From Sphingomonadales bacterium CG_4_10_14_3_um_filter_58_15 (GTDB taxonomy: Bacteria; Pseudomonadota; Alphaproteobacteria; Sphingomonadales; Sphingomonadaceae), in contig PFJE01000034.1 of the NCBI GenBank assembly GCA_002783865.1, positions 1 to 53,290 on the forward strand: 53,290 bases of DNA. Direction: 5' to 3'. Position 1 is the stretch's first letter; each line of letters begins with the position of its first letter. The notes below the pieces were generated by a model. It was given only the letters and a program-made list of their open reading frames with translations, searched no databases and had not been told where the DNA came from. Below are positions 19,832-31,200 of this stretch, piece by piece. A program made the translations under genes and the position numbers.

Positions 19832-20665
19832 CTAGTCCTTTTGCTGCTGAGCGAAGGCTATGCAGGCCTTCAGGATGTCGGAAAGGGTCGCGGAGATTGG
19901 TGCGGCGAAGGCGGGGTCGAAGGTGCCGGGCCAGCTTTCCGGCGTCAGCGCATCGGGTTCGGGATGGTAGCCGCGGATCGCCAGTTCCATCTGGATGGCA
20001 TGGACGCCTTCTTGCGGCCTACCATAATGGCGCGTCGTCCAGCCGCCCTTGAAACGGCCGTTCAGGATATGGCTGCGGCCGCTCTCCCGGCAGATCAACT
20101 CTACCGCATCGGCCAGCGCCGGATCGCAGGTCTGGCCATCGTTGGTGCCGATATTAAATTGCGGCAGCTGACCCTCGAAAAGGCGGGGAACGTGACTGCG
20201 GATCGAATGGGCGTCGTACAGGACGATCCGCTCATGGGAGGCGCGCAACCGTTCTACCTCGTGGGTGATGGCAGCATGATAAGGCTTGAAATAGCGTACC
20301 CGCCGCCGGGCGATTTCGGCCTCGTCCGGGACAGGGCCGGCATAGAGCGGTTCGTTGTCGAAGGTCGTCGTCGGGCACAGTTCTGTTGTGGTCTGGCCAG
20401 GGTAAAGCGAGGCACCCGATGGATCGCGATTGCAATCGATCACGCTGCGCGAAAACGGCGTGCGCACCGTCGTCGCGCCAAGGTCGCGGGAGAAGGCGTA
20501 CAAGCGGTCGATCCACCAGTCCGCATCCTTGCGGGCAAGCCAGGGCGAGACATAATCAGCCTCCAGCTCATCTGGAATCTCCGTGCCGGTGTGCGGGAAG
20601 CAAACGACCAGCGGCGCTTCCCCGCGATGAACTTCGAGCCATTCATTTTTGCCTGCGTCGTTCAT
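19832..20665 (-). CDS. hutG: N-formylglutamate deformylase (ORF may start at TTG 20680)
   Basis: EVHRGEAPLVVCFPHTGTEIPDEL; DWWIDRLYAF; YDAHSIRSHVPRLFEGQLPQFNIGTNDGQTCDP. Confidence 0.92.
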   Translation of the reverse strand: MNDAGKNEWLEVHRGEAPLVVCFPHTGTEIPDELEADYVSPWLARKDADWWIDRLYAFSRDLGATTVRTPFSRSVIDCNRDPSGASLYPGQTTTELCPTTTFDNEPLYAGPVPDEAEIARRRVRYFKPYHAAITHEVERLRASHERIVLYDAHSIRSHVPRLFEGQLPQFNIGTNDGQTCDPALADAVELICRESGRSHILNGRFKGGWTTRHYGRPQEGVHAIQMELAIRGYHPEPDALTPESWPGTFDPAFAAPISATLSDILKACIAFAQQQKD

Positions 20666-20676
20666 CTCGCGTTCTC

Positions 20677-22206
20677 TCAATCCAGACCCGGCAGCGGATA
20701 GCTGGCAGCTTCAATGATCGCGCCGGATCGAACCAGCGCATTGGCTGCCTCCATATCCGGATGAAAATAACGGTCGTCGCCCAAAGCCGGAACATGTTCG
20801 CGCAGTGCGCCACGAACCGACTCCAGCGCATCACTGGTGGAAAGCGGCGCGTGAAAATCGACGCCTTGTGCGGCGGACAGAAGCTCGATGCCGATCACTG
20901 CTGTCGCGTTGGCCACCATATCGAGCAGGCGGCGTGCCCCATGCGCGGCCATCGAGACATGATCTTCCTGATTGGCCGAGGTCGGGATCGAATCGACGCT
21001 GGCCGGATAGGCCCGCTGCTTGTTCTCCGAAACCAGTGCCGCCGCCGTCACCTGCGGGATCATGAAACCGGAGTTGAGACCGGGTTTCGGGGTCAGGAAG
21101 GCGGGCAAGCCCGACAGCGCCGGATCGATCAGCATGGCAATCCGGCGTTCGGCGATCGAACCGATCTCGCAGATCGTGAGCGCGATCATGTCCGCTGCAA
21201 AAGCGACAGGCTCGGCGTGGAAATTGCCGCCCGATAGCGCTTCGTCGGTATCCGGGAAAATCAGCGGGTTGTCGGAAACCCCATTCGCCTCGGTCAGCAA
21301 TGTGGTCGCGGCTTGACGCAACACGTCAAGCGCCGCGCCCATCACCTGCGGCTGGCAGCGCAGGCAATAAGGATCCTGCACCCTTATGTCATCGACGAGA
21401 TGGCTGGCACGGATCGCCGAACCTTTCATCAGTCCGCGCAGCGCATCGGCGCTTTCGATCTGCCCGCGATGGCGTCTCAAAGCATGGATGCGGGAATCGA
21501 ACGGCGTGTCCGAACCTTTGGCGGCTTCGGTGGACAGCGCGCCGGTCACCAGCGCGGACCGGAACAATATTTCCGTCTCGAACAGCCCGGCGAGCGCGTT
21601 GGCGGTCGAAAATTGCGTGCCGTTGAGCAGCGCCAGCCCTTCCTTCGGGCCAAGCGCGAGCGGGACGAGCCCGGCCGCCGTCAACGCTTCGGTTGCGGGC
21701 ATGCGCACGTCATCCACAAATATCTCGCCGCCACCGATCATTGTCGTCGCCATATGCGCAAGCGGCGCAAGGTCTCCGCTGGCACCGACCGAGCCCTGAC
21801 AGGGGATCACCGGAGTCAGGCCCTTGAGCAGCATCGCCTCGAGCAGTGCAACCGTCGCAGGTCTTACCCCGGAAGCGCCCTGCCCCAGGCTGGCCAGCTT
21901 CAGCGCCATCATCAGCCGCACGATATTGACCGGCGATGGCTCGCCGGTACCGGCGGAATGGCTCAGCACGATATTACGCTGCAGTGTCGCCAGATCGTCA
22001 TCGCCGATGCGGACACTGGCGAGTTTTCCAAATCCGGTATTGATGCCGTAAACCGGCTTGTTCTTCGCCAGAATACGGGCAACAGCTGCCGCGCTCTCCG
22101 CAACGGGCTTCGCCGCAGAAGCGTCCAGTTTTGCCGGAGCGCCGCGATAGATTGCGCGCCAATCGGCCAACGGTATTTCGCCGGGAAGCAGGATGATTTC
22201 TTTCAT
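20677..22206 (-). CDS. hutH: Histidine ammonia-lyase (true start [10 protein letters not shown] at 22206)
   Basis: [28 protein letters not shown] (MIO prosthetic group motif ASG); [13 protein letters not shown]. Confidence 0.96.
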   Translation of the reverse strand: MKEIILLPGEIPLADWRAIYRGAPAKLDASAAKPVAESAAAVARILAKNKPVYGINTGFGKLASVRIGDDDLATLQRNIVLSHSAGTGEPSPVNIVRLMMALKLASLGQGASGVRPATVALLEAMLLKGLTPVIPCQGSVGASGDLAPLAHMATTMIGGGEIFVDDVRMPATEALTAAGLVPLALGPKEGLALLNGTQFSTANALAGLFETEILFRSALVTGALSTEAAKGSDTPFDSRIHALRRHRGQIESADALRGLMKGSAIRASHLVDDIRVQDPYCLRCQPQVMGAALDVLRQAATTLLTEANGVSDNPLIFPDTDEALSGGNFHAEPVAFAADMIALTICEIGSIAERRIAMLIDPALSGLPAFLTPKPGLNSGFMIPQVTAAALVSENKQRAYPASVDSIPTSANQEDHVSMAAHGARRLLDMVANATAVIGIELLSAAQGVDFHAPLSTSDALESVRGALREHVPALGDDRYFHPDMEAANALVRSGAIIEAASYPLPGLD

Positions 22207-23420
22207 CGCCCCCTCCAGTAACGGGCATGAAGAGGGTTGCTGCCCATGCGATAGACAAGTTCGGCGGGCTCTCCGACATTCCAGACGGCCAGATCGGCCC
22301 ATTTGCCGGGGGCAAGTGTGCCGACGTCCGGTAACCCCAGAGCGCGCGCTGCGTTGCGGGTGGTTCCGGCCAGACATTCAGCAACCGTCAGGCGAAATAG
22401 CGTCGCCGCCATGTTCATCGCCAGTAACAAGGATGTAAGAGGACTGGTTCCGGGATTGCAGTCCGTTGCGATGGCTATCGGGACATCGGCTTTCCGCAAT
22501 TCCGCGACCGGTGGCAGCTTTTGCTCCCGGGTAAAATAGAAGGCGCCGGGCAACAGGGTTGCCACGGTTCCGCTCTGTGCCATGGCGGCGATCCCGTCGG
22601 CATCGAGATATTCGAGATGATCTGCGGATAATGCATTATGCCGCGCCGCAAGCGCCGCACCATGCAGGTTCGACAGCTGCTCGGCATGCAGTTTTTTCGG
22701 CAGGCCAAGCCGTCCCGCAGCCTCGAAGACGCGCTCGGTTTGGTCCGGCGTAAATCCTATGCCTTCGCAAAAGGCATCTACAGCATCGACCAGACCTTCG
22801 GCAGCCAGTTGTGGCAGCATCTCTTCGATAACCAGGTCGATATAATCGTCAGCGCGTCCGGCATATTCGGGGGGTAGCGCATGGGCACCGAGGAATGTGG
22901 TGCGCACATTAACATCGCACGCTGTTCCAAGCGATCGAGCGACTTGCAGCATCCGCCGTTCGGTCGCCAGATCGAGACCATAGCCGGATTTAATCTCGAC
23001 GGTGGTAACGCCTTCCGCGATCAGGGCATCCAGCCGCGGGCGGCTCTGTGCCATCAGTTCTGTCTCGCCGGCAGCGCGCGTCGCGTTCATGGTAGAGAGT
23101 ATGCCGCCGCCGGCTCGTGCAATATCTTCATAGCTTGCGCCCGCCAGTCGGTTTTCCCACTCAACCGCGCGGCTTCCGGCATAGACGAGGTGGGTATGGC
23201 AATCGATCAGTCCGGGCGTCACCAGACGATCTTCGCAGTCAATCGTCTGTGAGGCATTTAGTTCGGGCGCATCACCCCGGGGTCCTGCATATACAATTCG
23301 ACCAGCCTTGGCGGCGATCAAACCTCGCTCAATGATAAGGAGAGAATCAGCGTCACAGGCAAGCGTCATCAGACGCGCATTATCCCATATCGTATCGCAA
23401 TCCATCGGATTGAGCATCAA
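22203..23420 (-). CDS. hutI: Imidazolonepropionase
   Basis: [66 protein letters not shown]. Confidence 0.95.
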   Translation of the reverse strand: MMLNPMDCDTIWDNARLMTLACDADSLLIIERGLIAAKAGRIVYAGPRGDAPELNASQTIDCEDRLVTPGLIDCHTHLVYAGSRAVEWENRLAGASYEDIARAGGGILSTMNATRAAGETELMAQSRPRLDALIAEGVTTVEIKSGYGLDLATERRMLQVARSLGTACDVNVRTTFLGAHALPPEYAGRADDYIDLVIEEMLPQLAAEGLVDAVDAFCEGIGFTPDQTERVFEAAGRLGLPKKLHAEQLSNLHGAALAARHNALSADHLEYLDADGIAAMAQSGTVATLLPGAFYFTREQKLPPVAELRKADVPIAIATDCNPGTSPLTSLLLAMNMAATLFRLTVAECLAGTTRNAARALGLPDVGTLAPGKWADLAVWNVGEPAELVYRMGSNPLHARYWRGR

Positions 23421-23461
23421 AACCTCGCTAAATGATCACCTATCATTGCATCGACTTCGCT

Positions 23462-23477
23462 AATTGTATAGACAATT
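23462..23477. promoter_or_regulatory. HutC-type operator candidate AATTGTATAGACAATT
   Basis: Palindrome with 6-bp arms in the hutI/hutF divergent region; contains TGTATAGACA core, as expected for a GntR/HutC site. Confidence 0.65.
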
Positions 23478-23512
23478 GTTTCCTGTCTCCGGTGTTGCAA
23501 AGGAAACATGCG

Positions 23513-24889
23513 ATGCACGCATCTGTTGCCTCCCTTCATTTCTCCATGGCGATGCTGCCGCAGGGGTGGGCTCGCGATGTACGAATCACGGTTGGCGATG
23601 GCTGTATCACGGGCGTCGAGACCGGCGTTGAGGCGAGCGCCGACGACGAAATTCATGGTGCTGGCATTCCCGGACTGCCCAATCTGCATTCCCACGCCTT
23701 CCAGCGCGCAATGGCCGGGCTAGCCGAACGGCGAGGTTCCTCCAATGCTTCCGACAGCTTCTGGACATGGCGCGATATCATGTACCGGTTCGTCAGCCGA
23801 CTGGGGCCAGCCGAGATCCAAGCCATCGCGGCGCTTGCCTATATGGAAATGCTTGAAAGTGGCTTCACCCGTGTTGGCGAGTTTCACTATCTGCATCATG
23901 CGGCGGACGGGACTCCCTATGAGGATCCGGCTGCAATGGCGGCAGCACTTGTCCAGGCGGCAGACGAAACCGGCATGGCGCTCACCCTCTTGCCGGTCTT
24001 CTACGCGCACTCCGGCTTCGGCGGGAAAGCCCCCAACGCAAGCCAACGTCGCTTTGTGAACAGCATTGATGCATATCACCAGCTGTGGGATGCGTCGGCC
24101 AATATCCTCAAAACATTGCCCGATGCGGTGCTGGGGATCGCCCCTCACTCGCTCCGTGCCTGCACACCTCATGAATTGTCGGTCTTGATTGACATGGCGG
24201 GGGACGAGGTGCCGATCCATATCCATATTGCGGAGCAGATCCAGGAAGTCGAAGACTGTATCGCCTGGTCAGGCTCGCGGCCAGTGGAATGGCTTCTCGA
24301 TCACGCAGCGCTTTCCGATCGCTGGTGTCTGGTTCACGCAACGCACATGACGCATGCCGAAGCCGTTGCCCTGGCGCGCAGTGGAGCGGTGGCGGGACTC
24401 TGCCCGATTACGGAAGCCAATCTGGGAGACGGCTTGTTCCCTGCCGAGAGTTTCCTGAATGCAGCAGGCACCTATGGTATCGGTAGCGATTCAAACATAT
24501 TGATCGACGCGGCGGAAGAGATGCGTCTGCTGGAATATGGCCAGCGGCTTCACCATCACCGCCGTAGCCGTCTCTCGACCAAAGCGGATGAGAGTAACGG
24601 TGGCGCGATTTTCCGCGCGGGCTTGACTGGCGGCGCTAAGGCGTTGGGAGCGAAGGCTGAATTGTCTGCAGGATGTTCCGCCGACATTGTAAGTTTGCAG
24701 GTCGATCACCCAAGTCTGGTTGGGCGGGAGGGCGACGCCTGGCTCGACGGCTGGATTTTCGCTAGCCGCCAAGATGCCATCGATTGTGTGTGGCGTCGTG
24801 GTCAGAAAATGGTCTCCAATGGCCGTCATATCGCCCGCGAAACGATCATCGCCCGCTATCGGACAGTCCTCACCGCGCTTCTTGCATAA
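23513..24889 (+). CDS. hutF: Formimidoylglutamate deiminase
   Basis: GIPGLPNLHSHAFQRAMAGLAERRGS...DSFWTWRDIMYRF; GEFHYLHH; HIHIAEQIQEVEDC; LVHATHM. Confidence 0.94.
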   Translation: MHASVASLHFSMAMLPQGWARDVRITVGDGCITGVETGVEASADDEIHGAGIPGLPNLHSHAFQRAMAGLAERRGSSNASDSFWTWRDIMYRFVSRLGPAEIQAIAALAYMEMLESGFTRVGEFHYLHHAADGTPYEDPAAMAAALVQAADETGMALTLLPVFYAHSGFGGKAPNASQRRFVNSIDAYHQLWDASANILKTLPDAVLGIAPHSLRACTPHELSVLIDMAGDEVPIHIHIAEQIQEVEDCIAWSGSRPVEWLLDHAALSDRWCLVHATHMTHAEAVALARSGAVAGLCPITEANLGDGLFPAESFLNAAGTYGIGSDSNILIDAAEEMRLLEYGQRLHHHRRSRLSTKADESNGGAIFRAGLTGGAKALGAKAELSAGCSADIVSLQVDHPSLVGREGDAWLDGWIFASRQDAIDCVWRRGQKMVSNGRHIARETIIARYRTVLTALLA

Positions 24890-25126
24890 CCTTTGTTGGC
24901 ACTGCCCCGTTAACTCGCAACGGGTCTGATGCGATGATATGTCGAAGTTCTTGCTATTGCCGTCCCGGTCCTGATGACAGGATATATGCCGCTCCCGGCA
25001 ATGGTTTTGGCGACCACAGCCGGAACCGGACCTGGGATTGCCGACCTGCCGATAGCTCGGATAGCCGTTCAAACTATTGCAATATTTGGATCGACACTCC
25101 CGTAAAATCGATCGAGATTCCTGCGT

Positions 25127-27472
25127 CTAACACCGGGCCAATGCTGACCAGATGTCGCCCTCCATTGCCTCGACCGAACCCAACAATTCACCAGATTTCC
25201 TGAGATTATCGAGCATGCCAACAGCGCTCGCGCGTGCTCGACAGGCCTGTTGCGTCTGGCCAGCCCGGTCCGCGATAATCGCCAGCGCCTGGTAGGAACC
25301 GACAAGCTTGTTGGCCGTGGTTGCGCTCTTGTCTCGATGGTAAGCTGCAAGGTAATTCTCGATCACTTTCGATTGCGCCGTAATTGCTTGCGCGAAATAA
25401 CCCTCTTCCGACATTTGCTGCGCCACAGCCTGCTGGACCGATGCAGCAAAACTACGCATGGCAGCATCATTGGGTTCAACCGCCAAAAGCCGGTCGACGC
25501 TATTGGTCGCTATGTTCAAAAATTTGCGCGCCTCGGATTGCCTGCCAGGCAAGCCATCCGCGGTGCCATGCCCAACATAAGCATTGTAAGCCCGCAAATA
25601 TAGTAAATTGGGCTCGTTCGGCTGATCTTTGATGATGGCCGCCAAACGTCTGTCAGCTTCGCTGAAATGTTTCAGGCCTTCAATGAGTTCATCTGACAAA
25701 TATCCGGCGAGGCCGAGATAATGCTCTGCCAATGCCTGATCCAGACGAACCTCGTAGTCGCGAGGCGAGACGTCGCGGTACTTTCGTGTTTCGCTCGACA
25801 AAGTAACGGCAAGATTGCGCAGCGCATCCGCATCTCCGGAAAGCATGGCAAGTTCGAGTTGGCCAAAACGCACATCACTGCGGGCTGACCGCCATTCGGC
25901 GCCACGCCGGTCTTCAGGTACGCCACCCAGCAAATCCAGAGCAGTCGCCACGCTGGCGCCGGCCTTGTCCAAATCGATATCGGCATGGGCTTCCAGCAAC
26001 GCTCGCTTGGCCAGAATACGCGCGCTCAGAGTTTTGGCTTCGGCCGTTTCGATGCCGTCAAGAAGACGGATAGCATCTACGAGATCGCGGCGCGCGCCTG
26101 CCCGGTCGCCTTGGTTGGGCTGACCCGGTATGCCGCGGATCAGGGCCAGCTGGAGAAAGCCGCGAGCGGCTTCCAGACGCAGCGCCGGAGAGGATCCCGC
26201 GTTCTGCGCGAGCTTCGACAGATAGGTCTGCGCTCGCTTGGTCAGTGCCACGCGCGCTTCACCGGTTCCGACAACCCGCGAAAGCCGGTTCTCGAGATCA
26301 AAAATCATGAAGCCGGCCAGATCCCGGACTTCAGCAAAACGGGCCGCCTCTGCCTGCCGTGCCCGTTCAGCCCGCGAATAGGCGACCGTCGCCACAATCA
26401 ACGCGCCGATGATTGCGAAGGCTGCTGCGCTGCCCAGCACCGTGCCCAGGCGATGGCGTTTGACAAAAAGGGCAGCGCGATAGCGCCATCCCCCCTGTCT
26501 CGCCGTGACCGGCATGTCGTCGATCCACGCGGACACATCGTCGCGCATCGCATCGACGGTGGCGTAGCGCTTGTCCATGTCTGTTGCGGTTGCTTTTTCG
26601 ACTACCGCAGAAAGGTCGGTGTCGCGATCCGGTATGAGCGCTGCGAGAACCCTGCCCAGAGAATATGTGTCTGCGGCCGTCGTGACCCGCAAACTGGTCA
26701 GACGTTCCGGTGCGGCAAAGCCCAGCGTGAGGCTGAGACTTGCAATTGACGGTGAAGCGGGAGTTTCCGGCGTGTCATCGTCCCGAACATAGGCATCAGC
26801 GGGCTTGGCGATGCCAAAGTCGATCAGTTTGACGGTTCCGTCTGACGTAACCAGGATGTTGGAGGGCGTCAGATCGCGGTGAACCACCAGATGCCGGTGC
26901 GCAAAAGCCACCGCATTGCAGATGGTCACGAAAAGCGCAGCTCTGCCGCGGGGGTCCAGAGCCTTGCTCTTTGCCCAGTCGAGAACCGGTTCGCCATCGA
27001 CATATTCCATGACGATGAAGGGAAGTCCTTCAGGGGTCTCGCCGCCATCGTACAGCTGGGCAATATTGGGATGGCGCAACTGCGCCAGTGTCTGCCGTTC
27101 CTTGCGCAGCCGATCCGTCAGCGACGTGGACAGCAATCCGGGTTTGACCAGTTTGATCGCTGCGACATGGTCGAAATCGCCCACGTCGCGTTCTCCGCGA
27201 TATACCGATCCCATTCCGCCGCGGCCGATGAGGCTGACAATGCGATAGGCACCAATCCTTTCGGGGATCGGGTCATCGGTGACCGTTTCGGTGGCGGCTC
27301 CGGTGCGCAACATCGCGTTGCGGTCTGCTCGCCGCATCGCTTCGATACGCGTACGCAGAGGCCCGTTATCGGTTATCCGCTGCGTCAGCCACGCATCGCG
27401 ATCGGCCTCGGCAATGTCGAGCATGGCCTCGAACAGCATTATGGCTTCGCGTTCAAGCTCGCCTTCGGTCAC
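25127..27472 (-). CDS. Transmembrane Ser/Thr protein kinase with large C-terminal helical/TPR-like region
   Basis: GRGGMGSVYRGER, AAIKLVKPG, HRDLTPSNILV, LIDFGIAKP, GFAAPERLT; TM LGSAAAFAIIGALIVATVAYS. Confidence 0.9.
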   Translation of the reverse strand: MTEGELEREAIMLFEAMLDIAEADRDAWLTQRITDNGPLRTRIEAMRRADRNAMLRTGAATETVTDDPIPERIGAYRIVSLIGRGGMGSVYRGERDVGDFDHVAAIKLVKPGLLSTSLTDRLRKERQTLAQLRHPNIAQLYDGGETPEGLPFIVMEYVDGEPVLDWAKSKALDPRGRAALFVTICNAVAFAHRHLVVHRDLTPSNILVTSDGTVKLIDFGIAKPADAYVRDDDTPETPASPSIASLSLTLGFAAPERLTSLRVTTAADTYSLGRVLAALIPDRDTDLSAVVEKATATDMDKRYATVDAMRDDVSAWIDDMPVTARQGGWRYRAALFVKRHRLGTVLGSAAAFAIIGALIVATVAYSRAERARQAEAARFAEVRDLAGFMIFDLENRLSRVVGTGEARVALTKRAQTYLSKLAQNAGSSPALRLEAARGFLQLALIRGIPGQPNQGDRAGARRDLVDAIRLLDGIETAEAKTLSARILAKRALLEAHADIDLDKAGASVATALDLLGGVPEDRRGAEWRSARSDVRFGQLELAMLSGDADALRNLAVTLSSETRKYRDVSPRDYEVRLDQALAEHYLGLAGYLSDELIEGLKHFSEADRRLAAIIKDQPNEPNLLYLRAYNAYVGHGTADGLPGRQSEARKFLNIATNSVDRLLAVEPNDAAMRSFAASVQQAVAQQMSEEGYFAQAITAQSKVIENYLAAYHRDKSATTANKLVGSYQALAIIADRAGQTQQACRARASAVGMLDNLRKSGELLGSVEAMEGDIWSALARC

Positions 27473-28041
27473 CCCTCGTTCCCGTCGATCGCCGTCATCA
27501 GCCAGGCTCGCGCGGTTTGCCAGCGCCGCTTGACTGTCGGCTCCGAAAGGCCGCTAACCTCGGCGATATCGGTTATCGTCATGCCGCCAAAATAGCGCAT
27601 CTCTACAATCTCCATCAGTTGCGGGTCGATAGCTCCCAACCGAATCAGCGCAGAATCGAGCGATTCCAGATCAAATCTTTGTTCGCCGTCGATCCGGGTA
27701 TTGAGTTCGACCTTCTGATGCCGGCGTTTGTCAGACAATTTTGCCCGGGCATGATCGGTCAGAATGTTGCGCATCAGACGCGACGACAGCGCCATGAAAT
27801 GCGCCCGATCGGCGAGCGCAATCTTGTCGATCCGGATCAGCTTCAGAACGGCATCATTGATCAAATCGCCCGTAGACAGCGAACTTCCGCCTTCACCGCG
27901 CAGTCGCGCCGCCGCGATTTGCTTCAATTCGGGCAGCAGATGCTGGATCAGTCGATCACGGGCGGATGCGGCTCCATCGCGCCATTGCACGATCATCTGC
28001 TGCGTGTTGTCTGTCCCTCGTTTCAATGCCGGTCGCTCCAT
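27469..28041 (-). CDS. ECF-type RNA polymerase sigma factor (Sig-70_X6/TIGR02999-like; ORF opens at 28059)
   Basis: RLIQHLLPELKQIAAARLRGE...LSTGDLINDAVLKL...MRNILTDHARAK...VEMRYFGGMTITDIAEVSGLSEPTVKRRWQTARAWL; ATGA overlap with kinase gene. Confidence 0.88.
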   Translation of the reverse strand: MERPALKRGTDNTQQMIVQWRDGAASARDRLIQHLLPELKQIAAARLRGEGGSSLSTGDLINDAVLKLIRIDKIALADRAHFMALSSRLMRNILTDHARAKLSDKRRHQKVELNTRIDGEQRFDLESLDSALIRLGAIDPQLMEIVEMRYFGGMTITDIAEVSGLSEPTVKRRWQTARAWLMTAIDGNEG

Positions 28042-28255
28042 TCCCGAGACCGCTATCAAAACGAAAAACCAAGAAAAATCAATGGTTCACCCGAAATGAA
28101 TCTCTGTGTCTTGTGGCGGGACTGAAGCAGGGCGATTGGCCAAGGCTGATGCCACCATCAATTTTCCAAATAATAATTTGATCTGCTTTCTCGATATTTT
28201 GCGCGGTGATTAGTGAGGCCGCAAAATTTTTTGGTTTTTACCCGTGGGGGAAATT

Positions 28256-31200
28256 ATGATCGAACCAGTCCGTGCCAGCTGTCAGGATATCAGGCGTTCA
28301 GCGGCTTTTTCCATTCGAAACTCGGCAAGTATTGCCGCTCTGGCGACTGCGATTCTGTTCCTACCAAGTCCGGCGTCGGCGCAACAGGCTACTCCGGGAT
28401 CGTCAAAATGTCCGATTGATGCCGATGGCGTGGTTACGTGTAGCGGCGACGTCCGCGCGGGCTTCCGTGCCAGCCTCGATCCCGCAATGCGCGAATTGCG
28501 GTTTCGCAACCTGACCCAGCCGATCGCGCCCGAGACGCTTTTCGCGGCCATCGACGTCCGCCCCGTCGGCGATTTGACGCTCGATCTGGACGCCAGTGTG
28601 ATCATTAATTCTCGCTTGCCGCGCTCCTCGTTTACCTATGGCGCGGCAGGGCGGCCCGACGCCGCGATCACGCTCCTCTTTGACGAGGCCGTGCTGACAA
28701 CCGCAGAGGTTACGAGCGCCGCCGCTGTCACCGTCGATGGCTTTGGCGATTCGCGCGATTTCAATATGGGCGCATTCCTGATCGCCGACGCTGATATTGT
28801 GAATTTCACCAATAGCGGCAGTATTTTGTCGAGAAATGAGACTGCGAGCCTCAATCGTCGATTGACGAGCGGTGTGCGGATCATCGGCGCAGACCAGATT
28901 GCGTTCCGCAACGACGGAACGATTAGCAATATTGGCATCCAGTCTACCGGCGTCTTTCTCGAAGGCCGTTCCGTCCAATTTATCAATACTGGCAACATAA
29001 CGGCGACAGCTTTTGAGTCAGGTAGAAACGTGACCTTTCCGGCTCTGGGTATCGCAATCGCTACGCCGAGTGCGGCAGCAAATCTGGAGGTCCGCAACAC
29101 AGGCACGCTCCAATCGACCGACGCCCCGCGTGCCGCCGAAAGCATCTTCGGATTTTATGGTCGGGGCACGATTGATGTCGACAATAGCGGAACCCTTGCT
29201 TCCTCGGGCCTCCAGATCAGTGCCGTTGCCCAGAATAGAACCGACGATCTGGTCGTTACCCTGAACAATAGCGGCCCCGTTTCGAACACAGAAATTGGCG
29301 TAACTACCCCTACATCCTTTGATCTCGCATTCGAAGGCCGCACTGCGATTTGGCCGGTGGATATGCCCCCGATCGGGGTTCGCTACCGCAACGCTGACAT
29401 ATCGTTCGTCAATAGCGGTCGCATAACGACGGCAACGCTTTTTGTTGCCGCCAATGCCGACAATGTTCGGATCGATCTGACGAATCGCGGTGCTTTCGAC
29501 GGCCGTCTACCCGGTGCGTTGTTCGGAAGAGGTAGGGCCAACGATCCGACAAATCTTATCACGGCATCTGGCGTTGCACCCTTAACTGGTAACGCTCTCG
29601 TCCGCATCGTCAATGAAGGTACCATCACACCTGAGGGTAACGGCGAGGTGGGTCACTCAATTCTCAATGGCTTTTCCAGTCACGGTATCGAAGTGATCAA
29701 CAGCGGGCGCATTGCCATCAATTTTCCGAGCGACACCAAAGATTTCTTCGTATTTGAAGTTACTCAGGGAGCAACGACAAGAACGGTTGGGGCCGAAGCG
29801 AGTTACGTTTTTGATGGGTTGGTAAACGTCGCCAATAGTGGCTCACTTGCCATCGACGTGATTACCGGATTTCAGGAATCCTCACTTATCGCGATCAGTG
29901 CCATTTCACGTATCGATTTGACCAACTCCGCGCCGATCACGCTGACCAATCGCTTCATTGAAGGGACCTACACCACTACGGGAGTCCGACTATACGGTCT
30001 AAGTGGCGCGACCTTTGACAATAGCGCAACCATTTCGGTCACCGCGCCAACCGGCAATGACGGCATCGGCATCGCCTTTTTGGAAACGTCGCTGAGCGAA
30101 GCTGATGGTGCCCGCTTGATTTCTGAGGGACGTCTGCGGGGCTATTCGCGAGCGGACGATATTGCCAGCGTCGTCACACTCAACCTCAATGGCGGCGATA
30201 TCATGGTCGATGGACCTGGCAGCTACGGCATTTTTGGAATAATCGGTGACGTCACAGACGACCCCGATCATCTGCTTTCTTCGCGTACAACAAACAATAG
30301 CGCAACAGCAATCGGCAATGGTTCCGCCAGTGCGCGCATCAATATTGCCAATGGCGTCAGCGTGATCGGAGGCACCGGCCCCAGCGCGGCCATCGTTCTC
30401 GAGGGCGCGGGGCGAATGATACTGAACAACGCCGGATCCATCATCAGCCGGGACGACGCGACCGGCGGTGCTGTCGTGCTGGGCAATATCAGTACGCTGA
30501 GGACCACCTATGGCCGCATGGCGACGCCGGACGGGTTTACGTTGTCGCTGACTGACAGCGTGAACAGCGGCACGATCCGCGCGGATAACGGCCGGGGCAT
30601 CTGGGTCCGCTCGGGCGGCGTCGCCAACTTCATCAACCGGGGCCTGATCTTGGGCGGAATTGCAGCGATCGATGTCCGCGACGTCGGTCAAATCGATAAC
30701 CAAGCGGGCGGCATTATCGATGGTGCGATATTGCTGGCCGGTGCCGGTTCGACGTTGCGAAATTCCGGGCTGGTGCGAATGACTTCCGCTGCCGGCACAA
30801 CCAGCACGATCAATGGCGACTATACGCAGCTGGCAGGGGGGGCGCTGACGCTGCGCGGCACCGATCGGTTCAATACGACCGGCAATTTCATCCTCGCCGG
30901 CAATCTCAATCTGGCGTTGGGAGCGCCGTCAACAGCTGCAATCATCGATGTCGGCGGTGATCTGTCGCTCGATGCTCGGCTGAACGTTACCGACGCGGGC
31001 GGTTTTGGCTCGGGTGTTTACCGGCTGTTCGATTATGGCGGCACTCTGTCTGGCAATGGATTGACACTGGGTGCGCTGCCAAATGGCGCGAGCGGCAGCA
31101 TCCAGACCGCAATCGCACAGCAGATCAATCTCGTCGTCGGCACAAATCAGGTCCAGTTCTGGGACGGAGCCGACAGCGCCGCGGACGGCACCATCGATGG

